A DNA stretch of 64,000 nucleotides from Certhia americana (GCA_018697195.1 CM031871.1:125909-189908); one strand, 5' to 3'. Positions 23,582 through 36,289 are shown, counted from the first letter of the stretch. Numbers and translations: made by a program. The notes: generated from the letters alone by a model not told the origin.

Positions 23582-25058
23582 ACTGCAAACAAGGCATGTA
23601 ACACTGGCAGGTATTCTCCCGTTGTTGCTCAGCCTTTTCAGCGTTACCCTGGAGAGTGGATTATTTTAGATTTATTATGTCCTCCGTACCTGTCCACTTC
23701 CACTCTTTCCTACTCATGTGATAAAGATTAAGCTGTTATATTCCTTGCTTACTAGACTGAAGCAACAGCACCTACATGGTGCACTTTGCCATCAGAGGAT
23801 GGAGCAGCATCTTGGAAACTCGTGGTTTATCAGTAGCAACCTGATGTACAGAAAGCTCTGGATGCCAAATTTCACAGTAAGGAGAATGTTTGTGGTATAT
23901 GTGCCCAAAACAGGAAGAGAAAACCAGATTTGAAGTGCCTGCTGGTGAAATATGGGAGGTTTTAGTCCACTGGTATCACAGGATACTGTGAAGAGAGGGG
24001 AAAATCTTGACTTGCTAAAGTGGGGAAGCAGAGGCACAGAGAAGCCAGGGCTGATTGAGTTTCCATTCCCATTGATCAGGGTCTTCATGTGGCTGACACT
24101 TGCTGTACCATGTCCAGCTGCCATCACAGTTTTATTTTGTTTATCTCAAATATATTACTGAAGCCTTATTTATTGTCTATCTGAAACTTCCAGTGATGTC
24201 AGTCTTGCACATGCAAGGACATACAAGCATGGAAGGGGGAGGCAGGCTTAGAGCTGCTCAATCCTTTCCTTCTTATTTGGTATAAATATATAAACATGGA
24301 ATTTCTTATGTGGAAAGATAAGGCTTTTGATTTTCAGAAACAATCAAATGAAGCTTGGTAATCTCCCTAAGTTGTTTTTTTTCTTATTTGGCTAGGAAAA
24401 AAAAGACACCAACTAATATGTCTTACATTTTGACAGTACCTTTCTTTAAACAGCAACTAATTTAACTGAACTCTCAGTTAATTGGTTTAAAAATATGAAA
24501 CCGCTCAACTAGGGTGTGCAGTCAGCTTTTCATAGCACATCCCGGAGTCAGTTACCATGGCACTGGGAAAGATTTTTGGTCTCCATGGCAACCTCAGGTC
24601 AGCTTGTCGCACCTTTTATCTTATGCAGACTGGAAGCAGCAGTGTGTGTGTGGTATCTGGAGTTAATATGTCAAGGAGGAGGCAGATACATTACCAGAGA
24701 GGTGTTGGGTTTTTTGGGTTAGTTTGAGGTTTTATTTTCCCCCGCTTTAAACACAGTAAGTCTGTTAATTATTGCTAATCAGGCTAATGGCAGGAGCAAG
24801 GCAGTAAGAGGCAGGTGGATGTGACACTGCCTGGTGGATGCTTGGATAGGCAGGGTGGTTCTGGGGGCTCTGCAGCAGGTGGGAAATCTCCTCCTTTCTT
24901 TCCCTCCTGGACAGCAGCGTGCAGAGCTAGAAAGCCATAGCTCCACGGGATTTTTGGGACCCCTTTGCAGCCAGTTGTTCTGGGTGGCTCTTTGCTAACT
25001 CTGCCAGGAGAGGATTAGTGCCTTTCGTCCCTGGTACACAGTGTTTCAGTCAGGCAGC
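23582..25058. other. Unique DNA, no gene seen
   Basis: No known repeat or convincing coding sequence. GC content rises moderately toward the right end. Short open frames on both strands at 23718-24285 overlap one another and lack domains. Confidence 0.5.
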
Positions 25059-25212
25059 TTCCACAGAATAGTTTGGGCCATCTAGTTCAACTGCCAATAG
25101 TTTTAAGGGCCATCTAGTTCAACTGCCCTGCCATGGGCAGGGACATCTTCAACTGGACCAGGCTCCTCAAAGTCCCATCCAACCAGGCCTTGAACTCTTC
25201 CAGGGATTAGGC
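25059..25212 (-). mobile_element. CR1 LINE 3' end, minus orientation, with internal duplication
   Basis: CCATGGGCAGGGACATCTTC, followed by a GGACCAGGCTCCTCAAAG box, CCCATCCAACCAGGCCTTGA and CTTCCAGGGAT, is the reverse complement of the well-known CR1 3' untranslated region. The element's 3' terminus is on the left near 25,060, and the 5' side is truncated near 25,210. The 21-base stretch at 25075-25095 is repeated exactly at 25107-25127 (period 32). Confidence 0.85.
25075..25127. repeat. Exact 21-bp tandem duplication within CR1
   Basis: The words GGGCCATCTAGTTC and AACTGCC recur at the same spacing in the two copies, 25075-25095 and 25107-25127. The duplication covers the position where CR1 normally has one ATCATCTAGTTCCAAC box, so it arose in or after this insertion. 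Confidence 0.85.
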
Positions 25213-26614
25213 TTTGGCTCTGGCCAGGGCTAATGCATGACCTGGATGCTGCTGTAAGGTGCACTGGTAAGCTGTATCTCCAGCTGGTGGTACCAGCTCT
25301 TGCGGTGTCTGCCATACAGTGCCATCAAAGTTCTCTACTGCCGCCTGCAAGAGAAGCAGGGACAGCCCAGCTCAGGGAAGGTTGTCATGGCCTTCAGCAA
25401 TAAAGGAGAGAGAGAGAGAAGGCATCAATTGTGCACTGGGAAATCATGCTTCAAGTCCACACTTTTTCCAATTGCTCATTGTGTAAATGTTGGGCAACTT
25501 GTGGTCTCCTTTAGTTTTCTGATCCACCTATGCAGGCTGTGGCATGTGCTCATGTGGGATTTTTTGCTTGTGTTTGCTTATCCCTGTTGAAGCCATGGAG
25601 GCTTCACCTTTAGGCACAGTTATTGCCATTAAAATCAGCCTCTGCAGCTGTGACATCTGGGGCTGGAGGGAAAAGCCGCCTCCTTGGCCTTCTGGCAGGA
25701 GGACTGCCTGGCAAAGCAGAGTGCAGGAGCAAGCAGTGTCAGGACTCCTGACCTCCCTGGCTCTCCCTGTCTCCACTCACACTTCCCAAGCTTTGCTGTA
25801 TCTCTGCTGGATTGCCATGGTCAGGGGGCTGTTGTTACAGGAGATAAGGTCAGGTCAGAGGCCCCAGTAAAGACCCAAAGACCCACCTCTTTTCATGCAT
25901 TGGGCTTGTCTTATGAAATTACACTGGTAGTGTTCAGGCTTTGTTGATGGAAATCACCAGAATTCCTGGAGCTACAAAAAAAACCCCAAAAAACCCCCAA
26001 GGAATTGTAACTTTGGCAACCTAATGCTTAGAGCTGCTTGAAGTGGTCTTCTGTACACTGACTTGTTTTCCTTGAAATTGTAATGGCTGGAGAGAGTAGG
26101 CTGCTTAGGGAGATTGCAATGGAAGCAGGAACTAAGGCACTATTTTCTAGTTCCAGAGCAGATTGAAAACCCTTTCCATTGATCTTTTCTGGGATTTTGT
26201 ATGCTCTCAGGGCAGAGGGGCAGGTCTGACCACGATATAGTTGCTGAGCAGTGGGTGTATGTGGTGTTAGGTGAAGCCTCTCTAGTTACGCTACTGACTA
26301 AAAACAGCTGATGCATAAGCCATGTTCACAGTGATTTTGGAATGTTTGGTCTACCAGGAGCCTCCTTAATATTCCAGTACAGATCTTCCCAACTGCCTGT
26401 TTTTAAAGCAGAACATACTACAAATAGCAGGAGCAAATAAGTTTTGCTTTCAGTGATGAGTAGACTGTGCTCACATGAAACTGGCAGCCCAGAAAACCTC
26501 CAGTAGCTGATAGACTAATGAGCATCACAATATGTTTCAAATGCCCCTACATTTTTTACATGTATTATCTTGCATTCACACTGATGCCTGTATTATATTT
26601 GCATGGAAAGATTG
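25213..26614. other. Unique DNA, no gene seen
   Basis: Somewhat more GC-rich than average. Overlapping frames on both strands at 25528-25947 reach about 108 codons but show no family, domain or signal-peptide organisation. A small A/C-rich run lies near 25,975-26,003. Confidence 0.5.
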
Positions 26615-27610
26615 TGGTAACAGAGGGTAACTATCAGGGATAGCTTCATGAGAAGCTGCCAGAAGCTTTCCCATGCCCAACAGAGCTAATCCCGGCCCAG
26701 CTCCAAGACTGACCCACTATTCTCCAAGGCTGAGAGCATCAGCAACAGGGGTAGCACCCTGGGGATAGCAAATTTTAAAAGAGGGGGAAGATGTTGCTGG
26801 GCAACAGCAATTGTAGCTGGCAAAAGAAGGGAAAACATGGCAGAACAATTCTGCCAACATCTCAAGGTCATGCATGAAGAAGGGGGAAGAGGATGCTGCA
26901 GGTGCCAGAGCAGAAATTACCCTGCAGGCCATGGAGAGGCAGCTGTCCCTGCAGCCCTTGGAGCAGAAATAGACCTGCAGCCCATTGGGGACCCCACACC
27001 AGAGCAAGTGGATGCCTGAAGGAGTCTGTGCCCCTATGGGTAACTTGTGCTGCAGTGGGCTCCTTGGAGGACATGTGACCCCATGGAGAGAGAAGCCCAC
27101 CTGGAACAGGTTTGTTCACAGGAATTGTGACCCTGCTGGGGACCCACGCTGGAGCATGGAACTCATGTTAGAGCAGTTTGTGAAGACCTGCAGCCTGCTG
27201 TGGGAAAGGATTTGGGAGAAGTTCAGGGAGAGGACTGTCTTCCATGGGAGGGATTCCATGCTGGAGCAGCAGAAGAGAGTGAGGAATCCTATCCCCTAGA
27301 AAAAAAGGAGTGGTAGGAACCACTGACTGCATCCTCCATTACCCATTCACCTGTGTTGCTGGTGGGGAGGAGGTAGAAAAAATCAGTTGTGATGTTAAGC
27401 CCAGAAGAAAGAAGGAGGAGTGGGAGGAAGGTGTTTTTAAGATCTGGTTTTATTTCTCATTATCCTACTCTGATTGGTAGTAAATTAAACTAATTTCCCC
27501 AGGTTGAGTCTGTTTTGCCCATGACGGTAATTAAATGATTTCTCCTTGTCCTTATCTCGACCCATGAGCCTTTTGTTATATTTTCTTTCCCTCGTCTGAG
27601 TGGGTGATGA
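26615..27610 (+). mobile_element. Avian endogenous retrovirus LTR, plus orientation, about 1 kb
   Basis: Several blocks match a long avian LTR that I recognise. These are the AGAAGCTGCCAGAAGC start, TTGCTGGGCAACAGCAATTG, repeated units of GGACCCACGCTGGAGCA type between 26,900 and 27,270, AGATCTGGTTTTATTTCTCA, ATTATCCTACTCTGATTGG, TTGAGTCTGTTTTGCCCATG, CCTTATCTCGACCCATGAGC and TTTTGTTATATTTTCTTTCC. The final 60-70 bp of the family sequence and its expected CA terminus seem missing or mutated. The 5' boundary is approximate. No internal retroviral genes flank it, so it is a solo or truncated LTR. Overlapping open frames of 60-127 codons on both strands at 26686-27299 come from its GC-rich repeated units. 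Confidence 0.85.
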
Positions 27611-28974
27611 AAAAACCCTCAGGAGGCCCATAGATTTATGCAGAAGGCCTTTGTTAAACCTCATTTGGGCTATAGAGTTTTCTGCTTCCTTAATGTGGAT
27701 AGGAAAAACTTTCTCTCCAAAATCAAATCTTTCCTCAATTTTGCTTCTACTTCATGACCAATGGAATGAAAATCAAGGCATGTGGAATATTTTCAGGCCT
27801 CAAAATAGATTTACATTTCATATGGACACAGGCTTTGGCTGAATCTTATTTCATCATCTGTTCTTAACTTAATGATGAGGTCAAGGAGCAAAGTTTGGAT
27901 TCATTTTTGGATTCATTGTTGCAATGAAGGCTGTATTTGTGATGGTGTTAAGCTTTTTGGCTAAATTTAGCAAGTCTGTTTTAAGATCCCAGAGTTACTT
28001 TTTTGTATAAAGAATTGATACATAAGTCTGTATGCTTTTAAATATATGAATTTTATTTAGAAATCTGACAGCCAGAATTGAAAATGCTTAGCTGTGACAC
28101 AGAATTACTCTGTTAAATATCAGGGAGAAAAGGGAGAAGAATTAGCAAAGGTGGGAGCCAGATGTAGGGCCATGTTTTAGATTGATCCCAGCATTAGAGG
28201 GGAGTGCTTCTTCTCTCACCTGTACACTGGCTGGTCTGCACTGGAGCCGAGAATCTTTCCTGCAGTTCTCCCAACAGGCAGCTGCCCTGACAGCATCACA
28301 TTCCTGCTGCCTCAAGAAGGCAGAGCTGTAAGGATAAAGCTCCTGTTTACATTTTAAATGTTGCTCTGGCCAATATGCTGAAAGACAGAAATAGACGCAT
28401 GCTGATTTGTAAAAATCCGACAGCTTTTCAAGTTGGTTCTAACATTGGATGCCTGCTTGTTTGTTTTCCTGTAGCACATGTGTTTGAGAAAAACCTGTGA
28501 CTGCTGTAAGGGGCAATTACTTGCTCTAACAGTGGTGGCTTTCAGTGCTTAAAGTAAAGCTTAACAAGTGCATAACATCCCTGTACTGTGTTTTCAAGAA
28601 CTGCTCTGTAGCAACAGAGGGAAGAAACGAGCAAAGGCGCAGAGCATGTTCTGCCTTCTGCCTGACTTGAGATAAATGACAGTAATCACATAGACAGTAA
28701 TCTGGCCTTTTCTGCTCTGCCCACCTGCTGCTGCTGTTGTCATGCTCTGCACTCTGCTGCCATCCTCTGTGACAGCAGCGCCTCCAGCTTGGCACTGCTG
28801 GGAATAATTAGGGGTGGCACAGCTCTGCAACTGCTGCCGTGGTACCGGGGTGTGCAGGCAGAGGGGGCAGAGCTGGGCTGGAGCAAACCTGGCAGGAAAT
28901 TAGCTGAGCTCTCATGCCTGCAGCAATGAGGGGTTCAGCTCTAGTGTGAGCTGAAGGCATGAAAAGGAAGTTTT
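27611..28974. other. Unique DNA, no gene seen
   Basis: No recognised repeat or coding segment. A small CTG-rich patch lies near 28,724-28,765. The open frames at 28526-28830 are reverse-strand frames across this patch. Confidence 0.5.
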
Positions 28975-29638
28975 TCCTTCTGGGGAATAAGAGGCTGGAG
29001 GGCAGCCCTGAAGACAGAGACCTGGGAGCCCTGGTGAATGACAAGTCGAACAAGAGTGAGCAGTGCTCTGGCAGCCAGGAGGAACATCCGAGGAGCATGG
29101 TCCTACTCTGCTCTGCACTGGGGCAGCCTCACCTTGAATATTGTGTGCAGTTTGGGGTGCCACAATGTAAAAAAAAGACATTGGGCCTTTAGAAATTGTC
29201 GAAAGGAGGGCAGCAAAGGTAGTGAAAGGTCTTCAGGGGAAGTCCTGTGAGGAGAGGCTGAGGTCGCTTGGTCTGCTCAGCCCGGAGGAAACTGAGGGGA
29301 GGCCTCATTGTGATCTTAAACATCCTCACAAGGGGAAGAAAAGGGAGAGGCACTGACCTCTTCTCCCTGGTGACCAGTGATAGGACCCAAGGCCTGAAGT
29401 TGTGCCAGGGCAGGTTTAGGGTGGATATCAGGAAAAGGTTTTTCCCCCAGAGGGTGGTTGGGCACTGGAACAGCTCCCCAGGGCAGTGGGCACAGCACCA
29501 GCCTGCCAGAGCTCAAGGAGTGTTTGGACAAGGCTCTTAGGCACAATGAAATTCTTGGGGATGGTGCTGCACATGATGGCCTTGATGATCCTGATGCATC
29601 CCTTCTGATTTGGGAGGTTCCATGATTCCATCAAGTTG
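28975..29638 (+). mobile_element. 5'-truncated CR1 LINE (ORF2 C-terminus and 3' end)
   Basis: This is the clearest mobile element in the window. The nucleotide sequence runs from CTGGAGGGCAGCCCTGAAG through CAGTTTGGGGTGCCACAATG and CACTGGAACAGCTCCCCAGG to a typical terminus of GATGATCC and two ATTCCATG-like octamers at about 29618-29631. CR1 elements end in such short octamer repeats instead of poly-A. The 5' end is truncated, as is usual for target-primed reverse transcription. Divergence is moderate, so the insertion is older than recent lineage-specific copies. Confidence 0.95.
28985..29540 (+). pseudogene. Broken CR1 ORF2 C-terminal region (reverse transcriptase tail)
   Basis: One frame reads RDLGALV, then QPHLEYCVQFGVPQCKK, stops near 29,190, and resumes in the same frame with LRGGLI, FSLVTSDRTQG and VVGHWNSSP. 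These correspond to the C-terminal part of CR1 ORF2, downstream of the catalytic palm. Compared with the usual family order, roughly 20 residues appear to be deleted between the QQC-like motif (here SEQCSGS) and the PHLEYCVQF motif. The catalytic domains are absent, so the copy cannot have been active. Confidence 0.85.
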
Positions 29639-30156
29639 ATGCCTGTGTTACAGGGGGAAGAACAGGACATCATGAGAAGTCAAGCCATAGTCTGAAGTGT
29701 AGATTGCCGGAATGTAGCTCTGATGGTAGGCCTTGGCATCTTTAAGTACACTCATGATCCTTTAAAATTACCTCTGCCTTGTGTAAGGGGAGCTCTTCAC
29801 AGAGCAATCATAGTTTCTGTGGTATTGTCCAGGGCAGAAATCCTCTTTGAAAGGGCAGGCACTGTCAGCTTTCAACCTGGAGCCGACCTTACAACTCTTC
29901 AATACATCCCAGCTGTAATTAATAAAGAAACACAAATCTTTAAGTGTGGAGTAATTTTTAAAAATAACTGTTAATAGGGGGTTTAAGAATGCAAATCCTA
30001 CTAGATAGAGCTAACTGAAAATGTGATTGCGATGTGGATAATAGGTAATGAACAAGTTGGTAAAGAGAGCAGGGTAAAGCATAGCAACTCGTAGGACACG
30101 GAGGTCTCCCCAGGCTCCGAGTTCAAAGGCTGAATATTGAAATATGGTTCTAAGAA
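29639..30156. other. Unique DNA, no gene seen
   Basis: About 500 bases with no recognised gene or repeat. Confidence 0.5.
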
Positions 30157-30237
30157 ATATACATATATATGCTTGTTCTGAGGACATTATTATGTGTGTG
30201 TGTATATATATGTATATATGTATTTTTTATATATGTA
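30157..30237. repeat. Compound TA/TG microsatellite
   Basis: A short ATACATATATATG segment is followed by TATGTGTGTGTGTATATATA and further TA/TG words ending near 30,237. The array is imperfect and probably polymorphic. Confidence 0.85.
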
Positions 30238-30519
30238 CAATTTTACACATATTCAATGGAAAATTGTACACGATCATGACAGTGTCCAATAATTTTGGAC
30301 TGATTGATTGAAGCACATGTAACACAAAATATTAATTTTCCAGAGTATATAAGCCAGAACTGATCTTAAAATATCAAATAGATAGGGACAGTCCATTTCT
30401 GTATCTTTATTGAAAGTTACTTTTTGGGGGGTTCTGATATGGAAGATGCTTAGGATTTATCATCAGTGCCAGTGCCATGGATAGGCCTTTGTGGATGGTG
30501 GTTTTGAGTCCTCCCATAG

Positions 30520-31145
30520 TTTCTATGGCTCACTTTGGACTTGCTTTATTCAGTCCTTGTATGGCATCCAGAAATGAGCACCCAGACCTGAAGCCTTCAA
30601 TAGAATAGAAAGATGATTTTGCACATTAACTTTTCTTATACAAATCAATATTTCAATGTCAGTTATGATTATATTGTGAAATAATCTCTAAAACAACATT
30701 CCTACCAGTTTATACCTTTTTTTGTCTGAGTCAAGTTTTTCTACATTTGCAGCATGTAAGAATGCCTTACACATATAACTGAAGTCAAGTGGTATATTTC
30801 TAGTCTTTTCTCTCTCTGTTACCAGGTCCTAAAAAGAAATTAGATTGGTGTGAGAGGATTGTTTCCACAAAAAAAGTCTCTTGGATGTTGATAATTACCT
30901 TCCATACAGTTAAAATTGTCTCATAATTTGTTCCAGAAATTAAACAGGATGTTTCTAATTCACTTAATTCTTCTTTAATGCCTTTTAAGAAATAAAAAAC
31001 TAGAGAATGGGTAAGGGATTAAACATCACATCTACCTGTCCTGATGAATTATCAAAATAACTGCTAAAAGCTCTAGATATCATCTGTCAAAGCTTTAGGT
31101 TTGGTCTGAAATGAAGCTCATTAGATCTAGGAAATTTGGAAACAA
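30520..31145 (-). mobile_element. Very old CR1-like LINE fragment, minus orientation
   Basis: CACTTTGGACTTGCTTTATT with CAGTCCTTGTATGGCATCC and GAGCACCCAGACCTGAAG resembles the reverse complement of the CR1 ORF2 thumb region. AAGAAATTAGATTGGTGTGA, and later GCTAAAAGCTCTAGATATC and TTAGGTTTGGTCTGAAATGA, fit the same element class further toward its 5' side, in the expected order. The intervening sequence is heavily mutated and no open frame survives. I judge this from remembered family sequence. Alignment could move both limits. Confidence 0.5.
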
Positions 31146-34100
31146 TTATATTTAACTAATAGTTGTTAGCTGGGGGAGTTTTTTTCCATTCAAAGACTTA
31201 GCTCTTGTTCTTTTGTGACTGTAATCTGAGCTGATACCAGTCTGATGAACGCTTGTCTGTTGTGACGATCAACACACAAAAAAGCAATAACTATTTGACC
31301 TTTTTAACCTCATACATCAATGACTTTCATACTCAGTTTCGTGGCAGAATACTCTTGAGCCTTCCTTTATTGTTCATGCCTTTACTGAATGATTTCTTAT
31401 TGTTTCTTGCTGCTTGCATGCAACTTTGTACCCTGAACACTGTTAGTGAGTAACACTTTGTATTTTAATGTAATCTTGTTGGGCTTTGGTACATTTTCAT
31501 GGTAATTTGATTTGAATCTCTCTGCTTGTTTGCTTCTTTCTCATGTTTCAGGTCAGTGAAGAGCTTATGGTCTAGTCAAGGTTACTGTGTCACTTGTCTT
31601 CTCTCCATCATGAAACAGCTGGCACATAAGGCCATAAGAATTATTTCATTAAAGAGCTCCCATCTCTCCTTGTGCCTTTTTTCCATAGACCATCCTCTGG
31701 ACACCTTTCCTGACAATCCTCTGGGATTGCTGAAGTGTACTCCCTTGAGTTCCATTCATTTGACTGTTCTGTTCTAGGTTGTTAAGAGTGGAAAAAGGAA
31801 AAAACTCTGAATACCTTCATCTTTTTCCTAGTAAGCAGTGCTACCAGATTTTACACACAGGAGGGTATTCATTCACATCACCTCTCTTTCTCAGGTGTCC
31901 AAGTTCACAGATGTCCAAGAGCTCTCTCAGCTCTTGGAATAGTTGATGGGATATCATGGGATGTGTGTTTGTGTTAATAGTGTGGATTTACTTCTTGCTT
32001 TGAAATGAAAGCAAAAAGCAAAAAATCTAGCCGGGCCCCTTGACTGAATACCTAATGTAGGGTTTTAAGTTTGGTGCTTGTATTTTGGGGCTTTTCCATG
32101 TGATGCCTTTGTTCCACCCCACCCCCCCAAGTCCATTTCAGCTTTACACTGCATTGCAACGTCTCTTTAGGACAGAAATGGAGGATCTGTGGCAAGAAAT
32201 GTGATCTGGGAAGTCACAATGCACTTGTGCAGTTTTCTGCTTTCTGGCTGATAAATTATTGTGTCTTCAGTGTTCTGTGGTGCGCAGTGCAATTTGTCCA
32301 TGCAGCAGTGCTGATAGGTTGTCCTGAGCTAGTAATTAAGACCCCTTTGTTTAGACTCCTTAGCCTTTTAGGGAAGTCTTAAAAAAGAGTTCTTATCTCT
32401 TTGTCAGTTTTTATTCATGTTTTATCATAAATTGAGAGAGCTCTTAGCCTAGAGTGTGATCACATTAAGGATGATCACGTTAAGAGGCAATTTAAGAAAA
32501 GAAAAACAATCAGCACCATTTTCGGTGACAAATTGTCCTGTACATCTCAAGAAAACAGTTAATGGAATGTTGCAAAATGCATAGAAAAGGCAAGATGTCA
32601 TACATCTGAGACCTTTGTGCCACCAAAAAGCAGTGCATCTGGCTTTGCACTGGAGTTCTCTCAGTTTTCTGCATCAGTATACAATTTCACACTCTGTTTG
32701 CACCCTGTACATTCCACCTCGAAGTCAAGACACCACGCAGAACAGGATTCCAGGCTACTATCCTGTCTTCCACTCTCCATCTTCCATGAGTTCCTCACAA
32801 ACAAAGGTTTCTTTCCAATTAAAAGCTGGCTGGCAGGATCACAGGAGCAGTAAAATTGCCTTGCAGAAACACAATGGAGAGAATGAAATTAGCTCTTCAG
32901 CTTTAAACCTGCATTATTAACAACTTCAGTTTGATTATTTGCTCCAAAACTATTAATGGGTAGCCTCTCATTCTTGAGGGACTGGAGCTGTTTTCTCATG
33001 ACAGATGGAGCAGGAATTGTTCCATGGCAAAATCAGAGGCTGAAGGTCAGTTGTCTGTTGTTGAATGCTTCTAGTAGTAAAATGCTTTCCCTTTCTCACT
33101 ATGATCTGTCATCTTTCACTGCAAAATGTAAGGCTCTCTTATGGATGTTTTGATTCAATTTAAGAGTTTTCTTGACTTTGTGTAATGGTAGATATACTTG
33201 TGCTTCAAGATACCCTTATTCTTGCTTTAGGGACTTGCTTCATTGTGTTAGTACAACTTCATGACTGTTTCAAGATCAGTTTTAAGTAATCAAATTAATA
33301 TAGATGCAGTAGAACATCTCACCTACCTAGAAATTTTAAAGAGGCTTTGCAGCTGATTTCAATGAAAGTACCCTCTCAGTTTATGGGAGAGGCCAATCTA
33401 GCAAACACTTTTTTCCCTGCAGTATTTTTTTTTTCATATGTCAACAAGGTATAGCCCAGTGAGACTGGTGACTCCAGCTCTGCAACACTACAGCATGTTC
33501 TGTACTACTAGGAACACCATGGAGCTAGTCATTAATATTCCCATGAAAATTATATTTCTAAAATAAGTGGACTCATCAAAACTGCACCATTTCACATCAC
33601 AAGTTAGTTTTGATTAATTTTTCAAGACAAATATTTTTGGGGAAGAAGAAATTTTCCAAATTTGCAATACAGCTATTTTGACCTTTTTTAGATTTAAAAA
33701 TAGTTCTTTTTCATTTCAAGATGACCTTTCCTTTAGAAAGCTAAGCTAATTATCATTATAAACTTTTCCAAAGTAAAAAGTTTAATATTTAAGAGTTTAA
33801 GTAACATGAATGGATTTTATCTTTTTTTTGGTCCTTCTGGGACAGAAAATTAGATTTCTGCACAGCCACAGATATTGCCCTGCCACTGACCAGCATGGGA
33901 GCTAAAAGCCTGCATCGAAGCACAAAACAGGGTTTAGTGGGGGTTTCATGGCAAGAAACTTCCAGTCTTTTTGTATTCAATTACATAATCTGGGAAAAAA
34001 GAACATGTTACTACACAAGAAGATAATTACTGTAGCCTTTTCAAGCTGTAATTATAATGGTAGATCAGCCAGCCTTTTAATACTGATAGTAACTCCTTCA

Positions 34101-36289
34101 GAAAAAACCCTGACCCCTAAATTGGGCAATATTCTTGCCATAACTGCAGCACATGCATTCAAGAACCTTTTTACTCCTCTTCCCCCCTTCTCATGAAATT
34201 TTCATGTATGTTTTGTGAGTGCTTACCAGGATGTGGACTGAAGTGGTGTACTATTATATTAATGTTTTGAACAATTCCTATGGGAGATCCAAAAGGAGAC
34301 CTTCTATTCTTCAAAGTATCAGAAAGATGTGCAAGTGTTTATTGCAGAAAGAGCTTTTCTAAATGAACTTGGATATCTAACAGCAAATGCCACAGCTATT
34401 TTTGTTAGGCTCTCCAAAATCTTCTATTTCTCAAGTAACATCTGCCAGGGCGAGGACTGACTTGAGTTTTCCAAAGCACTCTGTCTAGAAAATATAAAAT
34501 TTCTTTAGCTCATCAAAACAAGGGTATTCCTTGTAAAAAAAACTTGTATCTTCCTACCAGAGTATGATATCTACGTTTTGTTTAAGGCTGCTGTATATTG
34601 ACCCCACCACTCAGAGCCTCTCTTCCTTGATACAAAGCTAACTGAAGTAAATTCCACAATACCTAGCAGGTGGAAGTCAACTGATCCTCTTTTTAGTGTG
34701 CAATTAATTTCTCTTCTCTCTTCAGGATCAGTGCTGACTACTCATTCCCTTCCTCCACCCCCGACATTTTCTTCATCTTGCTTATTTACGACCTTTTCTG
34801 TAGCTCTGCTTGTGATGTGTGTGGAAATTCACAAGGGGGTTTTTTGAGTGGTACATAATTGAAGCACAGAGATTCTTGTAATATCTGTGGACTCTCCACT
34901 GTATTTATCTGGTCTCCTTCTGCACAAATTATCCAGACTCCTCCTTTCTCCACAGGTTTCTTAGCTCTATGAGGCCTCTGATCCCTAAATTCAGATCCAG
35001 GTCTGCTCAAGAGTTTTTGTGTCTTTTTATTTCTTGCAACTCTCTCAATCTCTGTGACATGTAAGATAAAGGCCCAGTTTGTGACCTCTTTGTCTCCTTG
35101 TGTGAATAGTTCATCACTATTCATGTCCCAGCATTCTGCACACAGTCTGTGGAAATCTTTTGGTCATATCTTCAAGGGAAGCATCGAGGTTTAAAGAGTG
35201 CCCATTTTCCTTGACTGAGAGATACACAATGATATGAGGGATTACTCTTGGGTGCTTGAAGCATCCCGTGGATCACAAATTGCAGAATTAATAATGTCTA
35301 GGTGGGTAGATTGTACTTGGTGTTAAGTCTGAAATTGAGAATCATATAGATAAGAGTCTAAATTTGTGTTTTGGAGGATCCTGGCAAGATTTTATGAGGA
35401 AGAGATGAAGGTGCTGAGGAGTGACAGTAAAGGTCAAAGCTTGTACAGGAAAAAGGGTGGAGAGGAGGAGGAGGAAGCAGCTGCTGTGAAGTTCCTCTTT
35501 CTGTAGCATAGAACTCATGGCTAGTTGTTCCCTCACCCATGCCAGACAAGCCTGACTTAGGGAGTTTAGCTTGCATTTTCTTGTCATATCTGTAGTTACC
35601 ACTGGTCTTGTAAAATAAGGACAAAATCAATGTCAGGTAACAAGAGGACACACCAAGATTTAAGTCAGTGTTTACTGTTCTGCATTTTTTGCACATGGAT
35701 GTCATTGAGGTTCATACTGTCCCACCAGCTCATCTTCATTTTTCCAGCATTGTTCCTTCACTGATAACCTTGACATACTTGTTATATAAGAGAGCAGAAG
35801 TCACATTTTTTTTCCTGTCTGATCCTTGCCAGTTGTTCCATTTAGGTCTCCCTCCAACTTCCCATGAGATGCTATAGCATTGAGGATCTTTGTGATGGGG
35901 CATATAGCAAGAGATGAAGCCTTTATAATAGTAAAGAAGATATGGAAGTCTTTGGTATGCTTTTGGCTGGTGAAGGCAGAGCAAATGGAAGCCCATATAT
36001 TTAAAGAAGGGACATGAAATAGTCCAGTAGAAGTACATTATGTTTATTGTGGAAGATACCTATTCTGAGTCATGATTTAGGAAAATAGGTAGAGGAAAAC
36101 CTGCTGCAGTTATACATCTCAATGCACAACAGCACCTCCATCAACAGTGCAACTTGTGACAGATTCCTGTACTACTGAAGGGATTGCACAGCTGAGCATG
36201 TCCAGAAATCATTTCATCACATTTTCATTTCTAAGAGACATGAGATGACTTTAGCACCAAGGGTCTGGTACTGAAAAAATCAGATCTCA
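31146..36289. other. Unique DNA, no gene seen
   Basis: Over 5 kb without a recognised repeat or exon. A hydrophilic 112-codon frame on the minus strand (34786-35124) is the most protein-like chance frame here but matches nothing I know. A C-rich patch (CCACCCCACCCCCCC) lies near 32,113-32,129. Confidence 0.5.
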
